64,000 nucleotides of DNA from Tetrastigma voinierianum (Eukaryota; Streptophyta; Magnoliopsida; Vitales; Vitaceae): NCBI GenBank assembly GCA_016808115.1, contig JAEQBH010000128.1, positions 1,984,001 through 2,048,000 on the forward strand, read 5' to 3'. The notes under the pieces were generated by a model. It ran no database searches and had not been told where the DNA came from. It saw nothing but the letters and a program-made list of their open reading frames with translations. The position numbers were made by a program, and so were the translations under genes. The first letter of the stretch is position 1, and each line of letters opens with the position of its first letter. Shown here piece by piece: positions 35,636 through 45,731 of this stretch.

Positions 35636-36620
35636 TGCAAGAGTTTCTACAACAAATATTGAGATTTCAATCTTAATTATGGAAAATTCATATTTGGGAG
35701 GCTATAAAACCTTGGAGACATCAAATATGTTTATATTTTGATTTGGATTTGTTTTATTTTTAGAATGTTTTTTCTCCAAGTCAAAGTAATAGTTGCTTTA
35801 TTTAATTTAGAAAGTTTGTTTTCCTAGTTAAAGTAGGAGTTTCTATTTCTTTTTAGGAGTTGCTTTATTTAAATTAGAAAGTCTTTGTTTTCCAAGTCAA
35901 AGTACGAGTTTCTTTATTGGATTTAGAAAGGAGGCTATATATACCCCTAATATAGTCTTTTTGACACCAATTCAAATTTAATAATATTTTTAGATTTTTC
36001 TTTTAAGAGTTATCTCTGTTCTCTTATCTCTTGGTGGATTCCTTGAGTGACGAGTTCAAGGTTTCTGAACCTAAGTGGATTCCTCAGTGCAAATATATAT
36101 CTTGTTCTTTAATCTCGTGGATTCCTGAGTGGCGAGTTCATGAATTTCATCTCTTCGTGGATTCCTCGAAGTGCAAACAGTACCTATCATTCTATAACAT
36201 CTACTCATCTCCTCATCTTCTTTAACTTCCAAATCCACTCTCCAACCACAACCCAAAAACTTTCAAAATCTGGTTCCACACTTCTAAACCTTACATATAC
36301 TTTGCTTCACTCTAGAAATAATAAAAAACCATCTTCCCTAACCTTGGAGAAACCCAAATTCATCCATAGCCCTAACCTACCTTAGAAAAACCCGAAAACC
36401 TCAAATTAGCTCAAAACAAGGTTGTTTTGCATCAAACCAAACTCAAACATTTCCAAACATAAAATCCTTTATTCTAAACCGTAATTCCATCATATATAAA
36501 CCCTAAACTAGCCTTATAACCTTTGAGACCAGACCTATCACTTACCCATCAAAATTCTACCCCATCACCCTAACTTATCCAAACCATTAGATCATTCATC
36601 ACGGTCCCAACCTTGCATCA
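35636..36620 (+). mobile_element. 5' LTR of a small non-autonomous LTR element
   Basis: The LTR is about 985 bp, opening TGCAAGAGTTTCTACAAC, and matches 37004-38031 throughout. A TATATATACCCC promoter-like box lies near 35935. The terminus is ...CTTGCATCA, three bases ahead of the primer-binding site. Confidence 0.85.
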
Positions 36621-36623
36621 AAG

Positions 36624-36635
36624 TGGTATTAGAGC
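36624..36635 (+). promoter_or_regulatory. Primer-binding site (initiator tRNA-Met)
   Basis: TGGTATTAGAGC differs by one base from the consensus TGGTATCAGAGC and sits three bases after the LTR end. Confidence 0.8.
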
Positions 36636-37003
36636 TCATGGTTTGATGGCTGATTAGAATCTAAGAGGCGTTCTTGGTTCTAAATACAAGAGTTATAATT
36701 ATGGTTCGAAGAGATTCACAAATCGGAAAGCAAAGATATGGTTGATCTTGAGACTCTTGCTCAACATCTACAACAACGTTTGAGGCTTTATGAAGATAAT
36801 AATTCTATGGAGAACTTGAAGGAAGGTATAGGCAAGCACAAGATCAAGGAGGAAGAATGTAATTTTTATGAAGAGACTTTGTAGCCTAGTCAACTTTAAG
36901 GTTTCTTGGGGCACAAGAAAGCTAAAGGTATGTATGCACAAGACTATGATTATCATGGTGCAAACTTGAGGGTAAGTCTTTTTTCCCAAGTATGGGGGAT
37001 TGG
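36636..37003 (+). pseudogene. Residual gag-like interior of the small LTR element
   Basis: A frame near 36738 reads MVDLETLAQHLQQRLRLYED and continues with charged residues (ENLKEGIGKHKIKEEE) to a stop at FYEETL. This resembles the coiled-coil N-terminus of some plant Gypsy gag proteins, but there is no protease, RT or integrase. Family assignment is weak. Confidence 0.4.
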
Positions 37004-38031
37004 TGCAAGAGCTTCTACAACAAACATTGGGATTTCGATTTTAATTATGGAATACCCATATTCTGGGAGGTCATGAACCCTGAGACACCAAATATGTTTT
37101 ATTTTAAGTCTTGTTATTATTTTGATTTGGACTTGTTTTATTTTTAGAAAGATTTGTTCTCTAAGTTTGTAAAAGCATATAGTAGCTGCTTTCTATTTAA
37201 TTTAGAAAGTTTGTTTTCCTAGTTACAGTAGGAGTTTCTATTTCTTTTAATAACTGTTTATTTAGATTAAAAGTTCCTGTCTTCCAAGTCAAAGTATAAG
37301 TTTCTTTATTGGATTTAGAAAATATGAGGCTATATATACCCCCCTAATGTAGTATTTTGGAAATTCAATTCAAGTTTAATAATATTTTCAAATTTCTCTT
37401 TTTAAGATTTTTCTCTTGTTCTCTTATCTCTTGGGTGGATTCCCTTGAGTGATGAGTTCGCGCTTTATCCCTAGGTGACTCAAGGTGGAAAAGCATATAT
37501 CTTATTCTCTAATCTCTTGTCATTGATTCCCTTAAGTGGCGAGTGAGTGGCTTCTTATCTCTAGTGGATTCCTTTGAGCAGGAATAAGTACTTAGCACTA
37601 CAACTCAAGCCATCTCTCACATCTCTTAACTTCCAAATCCAATTCCTCCAACCACAACCCAAAACTCAAAATCTAGAAGGTTCCATACTTAAAACCTTCC
37701 ATATACTTTGGTTTCACATCTAGGAACAATAAAAACCATCATCCTTAACCTTGGAGAAAACCCAAATTCAACTGATAGCCCTAGCCTACCTTAAAGAAAA
37801 ACCAAATGACTGTCAATTAAACAAGTTGTTTCTGTGCATCAAACCAAACCAAAACCTTTCCAACCCCAAAACTTTATCTTCTAAATCGTAATTTACTCGC
37901 AGAGCAGTAAACCCTAAACTAGCCTTATAACCTTGAGACCAGACTCATTACTTACCCATCAAATAAATTTCGCCCCATCACCCTAACTTATCCAAACTAT
38001 TGATCATTCATCACTGCCTCCAACTCTCATC
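37004..38031 (+). mobile_element. 3' LTR of the small non-autonomous LTR element
   Basis: About 1028 bp, opening TGCAAGAGCTTCTACAAC, and co-linear with the 5' LTR. Scattered small indels and substitutions point to an old insertion. Confidence 0.85.
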
Positions 38032-38289
38032 GAAGAGACATAGGAAATGAACCGGTTTTGAGTCTTTTCGTGAACAAAATATTACAACGCTATAACTCAA
38101 AATGAATAAATGTCAAAAAGAAAATACAATTACTTAAATGACATAAAAATCAGTATCAATTATGAGTAAGGTATATGAGTTCCAATTATGTCGTCCTAAC
38201 TTCATAATATTCAAATTAAACGATTGCTCTATGGTTAGAATACATAATAGCTCTCTTTCTTTTCTTTTTTTTTTTTTTTTGTAGAGAAA

Positions 38290-39400
38290 AGACTACATTA
38301 ATAGCTTTAAATCAAAAGTTTATAACATCTTTCCATAAAAACAATTTAAAACCATCATAGTTTCTACTCCATGAAATAAGAGTATTATCAAATTTGTTAT
38401 GTAGAACTGACTTATTATGGCATTAATTTCACTTATGTTATAGACGGTCATTCCTACTACATACTTTAATTTCAAAACAAAACTTAGTAGTCAGTATAAT
38501 CATTACAAGGAAGTGAGCTTTTAGTTAGGGCTATTAACCTCAACCAAAAGCAAGGTCATAAAACTATACTGGCAGAAGTTGCAAATAAAATGGGTTGCAA
38601 CCATATGTGACTATAGAGGGCGCAAAGTAAATGAGGGCCTATGGTTGAGGTCATTCATGACCACAACAAAAGTAGATGACTATGGATGGGTCATATTTGG
38701 GCTGCAACTAAAGAAGATGATTATGGATTGGGTTGCAACTATAAGAATGATTATATTTGGGGCGACCCACAACTAAAGAGGGAGATATAAAGAGGATCTT
38801 TGTTTGATTGCAACTAAAGGGAAGAAATATAACGAGGGTCTTTGTTTGGTCGTAACTAAAAAAGGGAGATATTGAAAGGGTGTTTGTGTGGCTGCAACTG
38901 AAAATGGGAGATATAGAAAGGGTCTTTGTTTTGTCGCAACTAAAAAGTGGAGATATAGACAAGGTCTCTTTCTTTAATGCAAAACTCTTTCAAAATTATC
39001 AACCCAGTAATATCATAGAACCGATAATATTACCTTTTTTTGTAACAAAATATAATATTCTCGATATGTCGCATATGAATACTTGTCCTACGTACATGAA
39101 GACTTGTCTTTGTTGATTTTTGATAAATATATAGTTTCTAAAAAACTAATTGTCAAAAGACCATAGTTTTAAAAATAATTTCAATTTTACGATAGTTGAT
39201 TATCACAAAATATATTTACTCTAAAGTCATGTCTTCAATATTATTTACTTCGTTATTTTACATATTAAAATCATGTCTTAAAACGCAAACTCATTATTAC
39301 TAAAATCGTAAGCCAATTCGCATAATTACCATTTTATATTGAAATTGTGTTCTAACACGCAACTTTATTATTTCGTAAGAAAATTGACAAGAATAGTCTC
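38290..39400 (-). repeat. Right arm of the long inverted repeat
   Basis: Inverse-complement partner of 32950-34300. The outermost 300 bp (39060-39370) and the innermost 150 bp (38290-38440) match best. Between them lies the 42-bp minisatellite, which the left arm lacks. Confidence 0.65.
38560..38976 (-). repeat. Minisatellite, 42-bp unit, with longer diverged units upstream
   Basis: AACTAAA-type unit starts occur at 38771, 38812, 38854, 38896 and 38938, giving spacings of 41, 42, 42 and 42 bp. The consensus carries GGGAGATATAGAAAGGGTCT and TTTGTTTGGTCGC. Further left (38575-38770) are longer diverged units sharing GTTGCAAC and ATGACTATGGATGGG. On the minus strand the 42-bp units stay in frame and encode a 14-residue repeat of the type TLSISPIFSCxQTK within an 84-codon frame. 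I do not regard this as a demonstrated gene. Confidence 0.8.
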
Positions 39401-39539
39401 TAACTTCTTTAGCCTTCTTCTTTAAATAATCCTATATTTTAATTAATTGGGAATAATCCAAAATTTATGGGATGTCTTCCCAAAATGGTCCCATGGTAAA
39501 ATTTAATTGGTTAAGTAGGTCAAAAATGTCATTTGTCAT

Positions 39540-39790
39540 TATTTAATTAGGCCCTAAATTTTTATTTTTTTTAAAAATAAAATCAGTTTTGTTCCTCACT
39601 CCCTCTCTCCTCTCCTTACGTGTTGATTATCTATCTAGTCCTAATTTTTTTTGTTTAAAAAAAAAATCAATTTGATCCCACCTCTATACCTTTTCTTTAT
39701 TGCTTGTGATTATCTAATTGTATCCCAAAATTTTTATTTAAAAAGAAAAATAATCAGTTTCATCCCCACTGTCTCTCTCTTTCCTCCTCC
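39540..39790 (+). repeat. Three-copy tandem repeat, about 85-100 bp
   Basis: Each unit starts ATTAT(T/C)TA and runs through CCCTAAATTTTTAT, AAATAAAATCAGTTT(T/C)(G/A)T(T/C)CC and a C/T-rich run CTCTCTC. Starts are at about 39540, 39627 and 39710. Non-coding. Confidence 0.6.
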
Positions 39791-39815
39791 ACCTTCCACC
39801 TTAGACAAAGATAAT

Positions 39816-40570
39816 TTTTTCTGATGATGCATTTTTCAAATCTGAACCCAAAGCACCTCGCATGTTAACTCATGGCCAGCACTGGAGCCGCCGCTGGGCC
39901 TGGCCATCAGGATCTGGATGCTGCGTTTCCCTACAAAAACAAGTAACAAAGAGGATCAACGGGGGCTCGCCCGTTGCCGCTCCGATGCCTAAGTCAACTA
40001 TTTCCCATAGAAAGAATAGATTGACTGCTTTAGGGGGCTAATGTTCTACGTACCTTCACCGGGATGGATCGTATTTATAAGATATGTTTTTCCACTGATG
40101 GTGATAAGGATTTCATCGATAAGTGGGGATTTCTGTCCTATCGCTGTCGATTAATAAGAGAGCAATTAGGGAGCAATATTGAGAATTATCTACTCCCTGT
40201 TAGTGAGATTTGATTGATTTACGTAATATGGGCTTCTTAGTCGTCTCGTGTTATTTGCCCTTGGGGGCTTTAATGAACTAGGTCTCGCTTTTGAGTTTGC
40301 AGTCAGAGCCCGGCATTTCAATCGAGCCCCACTTACTTTGGGCTTTGGTGAGTGGGCCTGCGCGCCATTTTTAAACCCAATCACAGCCTCAGCCCTTGGT
40401 TACGGCGAGCGCGGCAAGTATCGTAGATCATTTCTGAATCGGGTGCGACTTCCACGCAGGTCGCTCGTGCTGGCTCGTTAGTTTGATCGCCGTCAAACGC
40501 CCCGCGGTAATGATGACTTTTCGACCGCGACTCATTTTCAGTCTCTTCCACTTCTCATGAGAATATCCTT
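39816..40570 (-). mobile_element. Inverted LTR copy of the Tat-type element with a stub of interior
   Basis: The inverse complement of 39930-40570 is similar to 41000-41626. Shared phrases include CCCCCTAAAGCA, TCAATCTATTCTTTCTA, TTAGGCATCGGAGCGGC, ACGGGCGAGCCCCCG, GATCCTCTTTGTTACTT and GGGTTTAAAAATGGCG. The LTR end and the following internal bases (GAAACGCAGC) are present at 39816-39930, so it is the 5' LTR end of an element pointing left and cut off after about 110 bp. The frame at 40248-40481 is an artefact of LTR sequence. Confidence 0.7.
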
Positions 40571-40999
40571 TCTTGACCGTTAGCATTGTGCCCCCGCGAT
40601 ATCGGGCTTTTTACTTCTTCTCATGAACGTGCTTTATTCGCCCGACCTTCATTCGTAATTTTTCGCTGCTTTGTGATACCTCGTTTAAAACTTTTGTTGT
40701 GTTCCAGGACTGTGCATCTTTCTTTCCTTCTATGTCTCTTCGACATAGCGAGATTTTGGTGGCTAGTCAAGTTAGGTCTGTTTTTACTTACCGATACTCC
40801 TACGGGTCCTGTCGTTCCTCTCTTTATGCAAAGATAGGAGGATCTATGTGTACTGATTCGTATGACAGGAAAGCCCCAATTGCTTAGCCGTGGTTGCTCT
40901 TCGAGACGCCGGGAACCTCCTCTCCTCGGGGTAAAGGTAAGGGTAGAATTGATCAGGATTAATACCCTGTGGATCTGAATATGCTCAAGTCAACCGTGC
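40571..40999. other. Junction between two head-to-head LTR copies
   Basis: G+C similar to the LTRs. It probably contains the diverged LTR starts of both copies. Short frames (such as 40586-40837) show no known domain. I cannot place the LTR start bases. Confidence 0.4.
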
Positions 41000-41626
41000 A
41001 CGTTCTTAGCCTGTAATCCCAGCGTAGCTGAGCCTTGGTATGGGAAACTTTCACGAGGCGTTATAGAAATTCCCTTTGAAGTCTCCAGTCCGTGTCTCCC
41101 AACATTTTGACCTCTTACGTGGTCCAAGTGCCTAAGATGATGTGCTTCTTCAAGGAAGTACTTCGACGGCTCGCGGCAACCGATCGGGTTTAAAAATAGC
41201 GCATGCCCAAGAAGCAAGTAGGCTCATGGAAACGCCCTGACTCCTAGCACCGCCCAAAATCTGAGCCCAGTTTCATTCGCCCTATACATTAACATCGACG
41301 TACCCTAAGAAGCCCATATTCTCAGAATCAAATCAACTCATCAATAAGGAAGTATGATGTATTCCTCAATAACTCGCCTCCCTAATTATCCTTTATTAAC
41401 TGACAAAGGATAAGGACGTAAAATCCCATCCAATGAGAGAGAATCCTTATCACCATCCAATTGGGAAAAACATATATTATAAATACCAGCCACCCCATCA
41501 ATGAAAGGTACGCAGAACATTCGCCCCCTAAAGCAATCAATTTATTCTTTCTACAAGAAAGAGCTGACTTAGGCATCGGAGCGGCGACGGGCGAGCCCCC
41601 GCCGATCCTCTTTGTTACTTATTTTT
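41000..41626 (+). mobile_element. 5' LTR of the Tat/Retand-type element
   Basis: The LTR lies directly upstream of plus-strand gag. It ends near TTACTTATTTTTTGCA and is followed by GTGGAAGCGCAGC. A TATATTATAAATACC promoter-like box lies near 41470-41485. I saw no second direct copy downstream up to 64000, so the 3' LTR is missing or beyond recognition. Confidence 0.65.
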
Positions 41627-41729
41627 TGCAGTGGAAGCGCAGCGTGATCTGTAGCTAGCGGATCGGCTCACAGGTCTTCAAAGGTTTACCAACGATTCCA
41701 ACACGCTTAGTCGGCCCGGCTGAAAGGCA

Positions 41730-42990
41730 TCACTGGCCACCGTGGAATGTCGCCTTACAACAAAGCCGACCGCAACGATGGTATCAATCTCCAATACTGC
41801 GGGAGCCACGCAATCCTCCCAGATGCAAGACCAGCCGCGGTGGACAACCGAATTTCCTATGGCGATTGCAGACGCGGCGTGCCAACACGGACGAGGTGGG
41901 TGCACTCCGCCTCACCAACCAACGCTGATGCGGGAATGAGCACCTCACCAGCATAACGCCTTTGGTGGAAAGCGTGACAGGCCCAGGAAGGCTATAACAC
42001 CACCCCTCAGGAAGAGGAGCCACACCTCGGCCCTCCCCGAGAGGCAGAAGGCAGATCCAAATGAAAGCCGTGGGGCACGATCTCACTCTAGTCCCTAGAG
42101 AGGGGAGGCCAAACGAAGCAAATATTTAGGGGGACATCGGAAACAATGAGCCGACCCCTTCTCAACAAGGAATGGGGGAGCGATCATGGGAACAGAGGTT
42201 CAAGGGTATCCAACAGGAGCTCAGCCACATGAAGGAAGTCGTAAAAGTCGAACACCGGACTCTATGGACACCCTGGTGCAGCAAACTGAGTCACCGTTCA
42301 CAGCCGAGGTGCTACACTTCCCCCTTCCAGCCAAGTTCTGGATGCCGCAAATAGAGGCATTTGATGGAACGAAGGATCTCGTCGACCATCTTAACACCTA
42401 TAAGAACCAAATGGAACTTCACGGATATCAAGACAACGCATTTCCGCGTATTTCGCTTATCACATCACTCAAAAGGCCCGGCGTCTTGGTTTAATAGGCT
42501 CCCATCGCCTTCGCTTCCTCATTTAGAGAGCTTTCACGCATTTCGCACTTCCACTTCATTGGTTTAACATACAGAAGCCGAGTTATCACCTACTGACCAT
42601 AAAGTAGAGCCCGCAAGAAAGCCCGAGGTCTGCGTCCAGAGGTTCACGCCGAAGCCCGTAGATGTATCGACGAAGTTTGCTATCACTCGCGATTCATCGC
42701 CTGGCTAGGGGTTCAGTCAAAAGATTTGATGTTTTCACTAAAGCATCCGCAAACACCGGCCGAGGTGCTCGCTTAAAGCGGAGAAGCATTAATGGCGAAG
42801 AAGCCCTATATTCAAGAGAGGAAGCCTTCAACCCACAAGTGAGAAAAGCAGATCGACAAGCACTAGAGCGAAGCCCTAGGAGACAAAGAAATTAGCAAAG
42901 ATCTCTCTATGAGGACAGTAATCCATCCTCGAAGAGGCAGAAGCATCAAAGACTTCGCCCGGGACCAATTTCTCACTCAGCTACGTCAAT
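41730..42990 (+). pseudogene. gag of the Tat-like element
   Basis: Gag forms the particle that packages element RNA. Across three frames the translation gives ESPFTAEVLHFPLPAKF, WMPQIEAFDGTKDLVDHLNT and YKNQMELHGYQDNAF near 42280-42445. Then come WFNRLPSPSL and, at 42740-42860, AEVLA-like residues with INGEEALYSREEAFNPQ and SPRRQR. This order is the Retrotrans_gag region and basic tail of Tat-type gag. A poorly conserved N-terminal part begins near 41730. Shifts near 42350, 42490 and 42570 break it. Confidence 0.85.
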
Positions 42991-43029
42991 CTGGGTGATT
43001 TTCACTTCAGCGGTTCACCCCCTGACAGC

Positions 43030-43990
43030 CATAGTGTCACAGGTCTTGCGTGAAGTACATCATGAGAAATTCCTAAGATGGCCATCACAGATGAGGACAG
43101 ACCCTACCAAAAGAGATAACACTAGGTAATCGTGGAGTTCCATGGGTTCACCTGCATCGAATCCAACGATTGCATACAACTCAAAGGTGCGAAATAGAAT
43201 ACTGATTCGACGATATCTTCGCCGCTTACATACCTCGAAGGTCAGATTACACAAACACCAATTACCTTTGGCGGCCAAACCTAACTCGGGCACCACCACC
43301 CTTGGGAAATCCACGTGATCTCGTAGAGGATTTATAGAGGTGGGAGTCCAAACAAAGTAGTAGCGTCTATTCCATGGAGCATCGTTAGAAAGGTAATGGA
43401 AGTGCAAGAATATCCAACCGCCGACTGACACCGCCATAGCAACATTCTCGTATTCAGACTTGAGGATGCCAACATCCCCACCATGATCCTTTGCGAAGGC
43501 GGGCGCTGTGGCTAACAAAACAATCCAATCGTCCTTTGCCGACAATGGAGTTCAGCCACATCATCTTCGCTACCGGGCTTTTTGATAAGATGGGCATCGG
43601 AAGCGGAGAAGTCGGAACCGCCAAGACCCAATTGCGAGGATCTATGAGAGTGCTACCTTGGGGTCATATAGTTAGTGCTCACTTTGGGAGACCCCCCGTG
43701 CCAGGTAACAATGGCAGTGAGGTTTCTCTATAGTAGATGCCCCTCTGCGATAACGTGTTATTAAAGTGACCCTCTCTCTCAACGCCATAAAAGCCATCCC
43801 CTCCACTTACCACATGATGATCAAGTTTCCTACCACAAATGGAGTAGGAATGGTTCGAGGAGACCAGCGCTTAGCCAAGGAGTGTTACTCGGCATCCATG
43901 AAGCAAAAGGCAATTGACAATATATACGTGATCCAGCGCTCACATGCACAAGGTAAACACTGACCATCCTCTAAGAAAGCATAGAGCTTG
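43030..43990 (+). pseudogene. Protease region of the Tat-like element
   Basis: Fragments in order are HHEKFLRWP then MRTDPTKRD (gag-protease linker, near 43060-43120), FSHIIFATGLFDKMGIGSGE (near 43550), LRGSMRVLPWGHIV (near 43640), RFLYSRCPSA and LNAIKAIPSTYHMMIKFPT (near 43780). These are the flap-to-C-terminal part of the aspartic protease and its linker. It continues as GMVRGDQRLAKECYSASMKQ. The catalytic D-S/T-G is not visible. A 161-codon frame on the opposite strand (43060-43545) is a shadow. Confidence 0.75.
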
Positions 43991-43999
43991 TACATTTCG

Positions 44000-44935
44000 A
44001 CGATAACCCTGAACACCCGCCTACATCTACCCGCTGTTGGAAGATTCGGCTTCCTACCCACTTCGAAACGTAATCGCGATTTCTTCGCATGAAGTACGAG
44101 GATACGGGAGGATCGACTCGAATAATCAATTATAGACTAAACGCCGCATCCATCCTTTAAACCAAATTAAGAAAAAGGAGTTTCGCTCTAGAAAGACAAA
44201 AACCGATTAATGAGGAGGTCGGCAAGCTCCTCCAGGCAGGGGCGATCAGAGAAGTGGAATACCCTGAATGTATCGCTAACGTCAGACTTCTTTTCAAAAA
44301 GCTTAACGACAAATGGCGTCAAGACGTGATTTCATTGACGCTCAATCGAAAGCATGCCCCAAAGATAGCTTCCTCTACCTCTGACGACCTTTATAGTAGA
44401 CGCCACAAATCGCGCCATGAACTCCTCACTTTATGGATGCTTCTCCGTTACAACCGGGGACGCCACGGACCCTGACCACTTAAGAGAAGACATCTCATTT
44501 TTATGTGTAAGGTGGATCTATCAAGCACTGAGTAATGCCTTCATCGAAAAACTGGTGAGCTACCTACTGAGACAGAAACGTAATGTTCCGTGAGGCAAAT
44601 AGGGGCATCCATGAGGTATGCATGTATCCACATGTTGGTAAAGTCAACTACGGAAATTTCAGCTCCATATAACTCATCCGCCGATAGTATCTCCATCCTC
44701 GGAAGAGTACACATGAAGTCAATCCAAATTAAATGCGCTTTCGGAGTCTCAACCGAAAAATTATTGGGTTTATAGTCAACAACCGAGGAATAGAGGCAAA
44801 CTCGGATAAGATAAAAGTTGTGCTCGACATGCCGTCACCATCAAGCATAATAAAAGTCCAACGCCTTACGGGAAGGATAGCACTGGCGTCGCTTATCCGT
44901 GGTCAAACACTGATAAGGGCCACCCTTCTTCCGTG
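44000..44935 (+). pseudogene. Reverse transcriptase of the Tat-like element
   Basis: Near 44060 the fragment FLRMKYEDTGG corresponds to the linker before RT. At 44195-44275 INEEVGKLLQAGAIREVEYPE is the conserved RT entry helix, and ANVRLLFKKLNDKWR follows. Later ALSNAFIEKL and, near 44735-44830, FGVSTEKLLGFIVNNRGIEA and VLDMPSPS mark the thumb (cf. FLGFMVSHRGIEANP). The Y-x-D-D region is scrambled. Many shifts. Confidence 0.8.
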
Positions 44936-44949
44936 ATTCAAAAAGCTCC

Positions 44950-45731
44950 ATCGGGATGCACGTCACAAGAAGCATTCGGCAGTCAGCGAAACGCATCCGA
45001 GCCTCCCATTTTGGTAAGTCCTCTAAGGAAGAGCTCTACCCTATACCTGCGCCAGATTCAACCAACATCGTTTTGACCGAGAAAGACCGAGTGCAACACC
45101 TGGGCTTCACGATAGGCCGAGCTCGAGAGGAGCAGAGGAGAGGTGGGTCCAGTGGAGAAACTGATCATGGCATTATAACCACAGCCCAAACTCCACTTCC
45201 TTACTAGTTTAGCATACCATCGAAATCCCAACACAACTGGCGAAGCAAGTGTTACATAAAAAACTGCAGACCTCGGAAGATTGATGAAGTGGGCCATAGA
45301 GCTGAGCGAGTTCGACATTAGATACAAACCAAAAACAACAATAAAAGGGCAAATCTTGGCAGACTTCGTCATGAAATTCACTTCGGCAGAGCTTGCCAAA
45401 GATACTCAAACGACACTCGACCTCCCCATTTGGAAGCTGTCCATAAACCCGGCAAAGCCTAATGCTCAAGGGAGCAGTCGCTAATTCGACCTCTCTCCGT
45501 AAGAAATAGATTATCGGGCATGCGCCGGATTTGCCCCGCAGCTCGCATCAACGAGGTTGAGTATGAGGCTGTCTTAGCTGGACTCAACCTCGCCCATTCA
45601 ATGAAGTTGGATCGCCTGTAGGTGTGCGCGGACTCTAGTCGCGATTCGCGCGCCATGTGAGGTTGAGCGTGAATCAACAAAATTTATATCCTGTTCTCCC
45701 ACGTCGTAGTCAAGCTACCGGCAAAGATAGC
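44950..45731 (+). pseudogene. RNase H of the Tat-like element (cut at 45731)
   Basis: The connection and RNase H domains read VLTEKDRVQ, then LMKWAIELSEFDIRYKP, KTTIKGQILADFVMKFTSAE and LPIWKLSI near 45280-45450. Next come INEVEYEAVLAGLNLAHSM near 45550 and FSHVVVKLP near 45700. The E and D metal ligands can be placed in the EYEAVLAGL and CADS-like fragments. The frame is then interrupted by the LTR of another element at 45732. Integrase of the same element resumes after 55183. Confidence 0.82.

Larger units (their letters stand above)
35636..38031 (+). mobile_element. Non-autonomous LTR retrotransposon with 1-kb LTRs
   Basis: Two direct LTRs enclose only about 383 bp. A primer-binding site (TGGTATTAGAGC) follows the first LTR and a polypurine tract (TATGGGGGATTGG) precedes the second. 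The interior keeps only a short gag-like piece. The interior is far too small for pol and the LTRs are too long for a TRIM, so this looks like an internally deleted element that would need enzymes in trans. Its target duplication is not clear. Confidence 0.8.

Noticed and set aside
36031..36385. Small frames on both strands inside the small LTR element
   Set aside because: They lie in the LTR. The co-linear second LTR (37.4-37.8 kb) does not keep them open.
38771..38976. CRISPR-like array
   Set aside because: The units are contiguous 42-bp tandem repeats without unique spacers, in a plant nuclear context.
40248..40481. 77-codon frame with a plausible ATG
   Set aside because: It lies within LTR sequence that has a diverged inverted copy at 41.0-41.3 kb, and no domain is seen.
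43060..43545. 161-codon open frame on the minus strand
   Set aside because: It is the opposite strand of the Tat protease region, where the plus strand matches gag-pol linker and protease phrases. The minus translation has no recognised domain.
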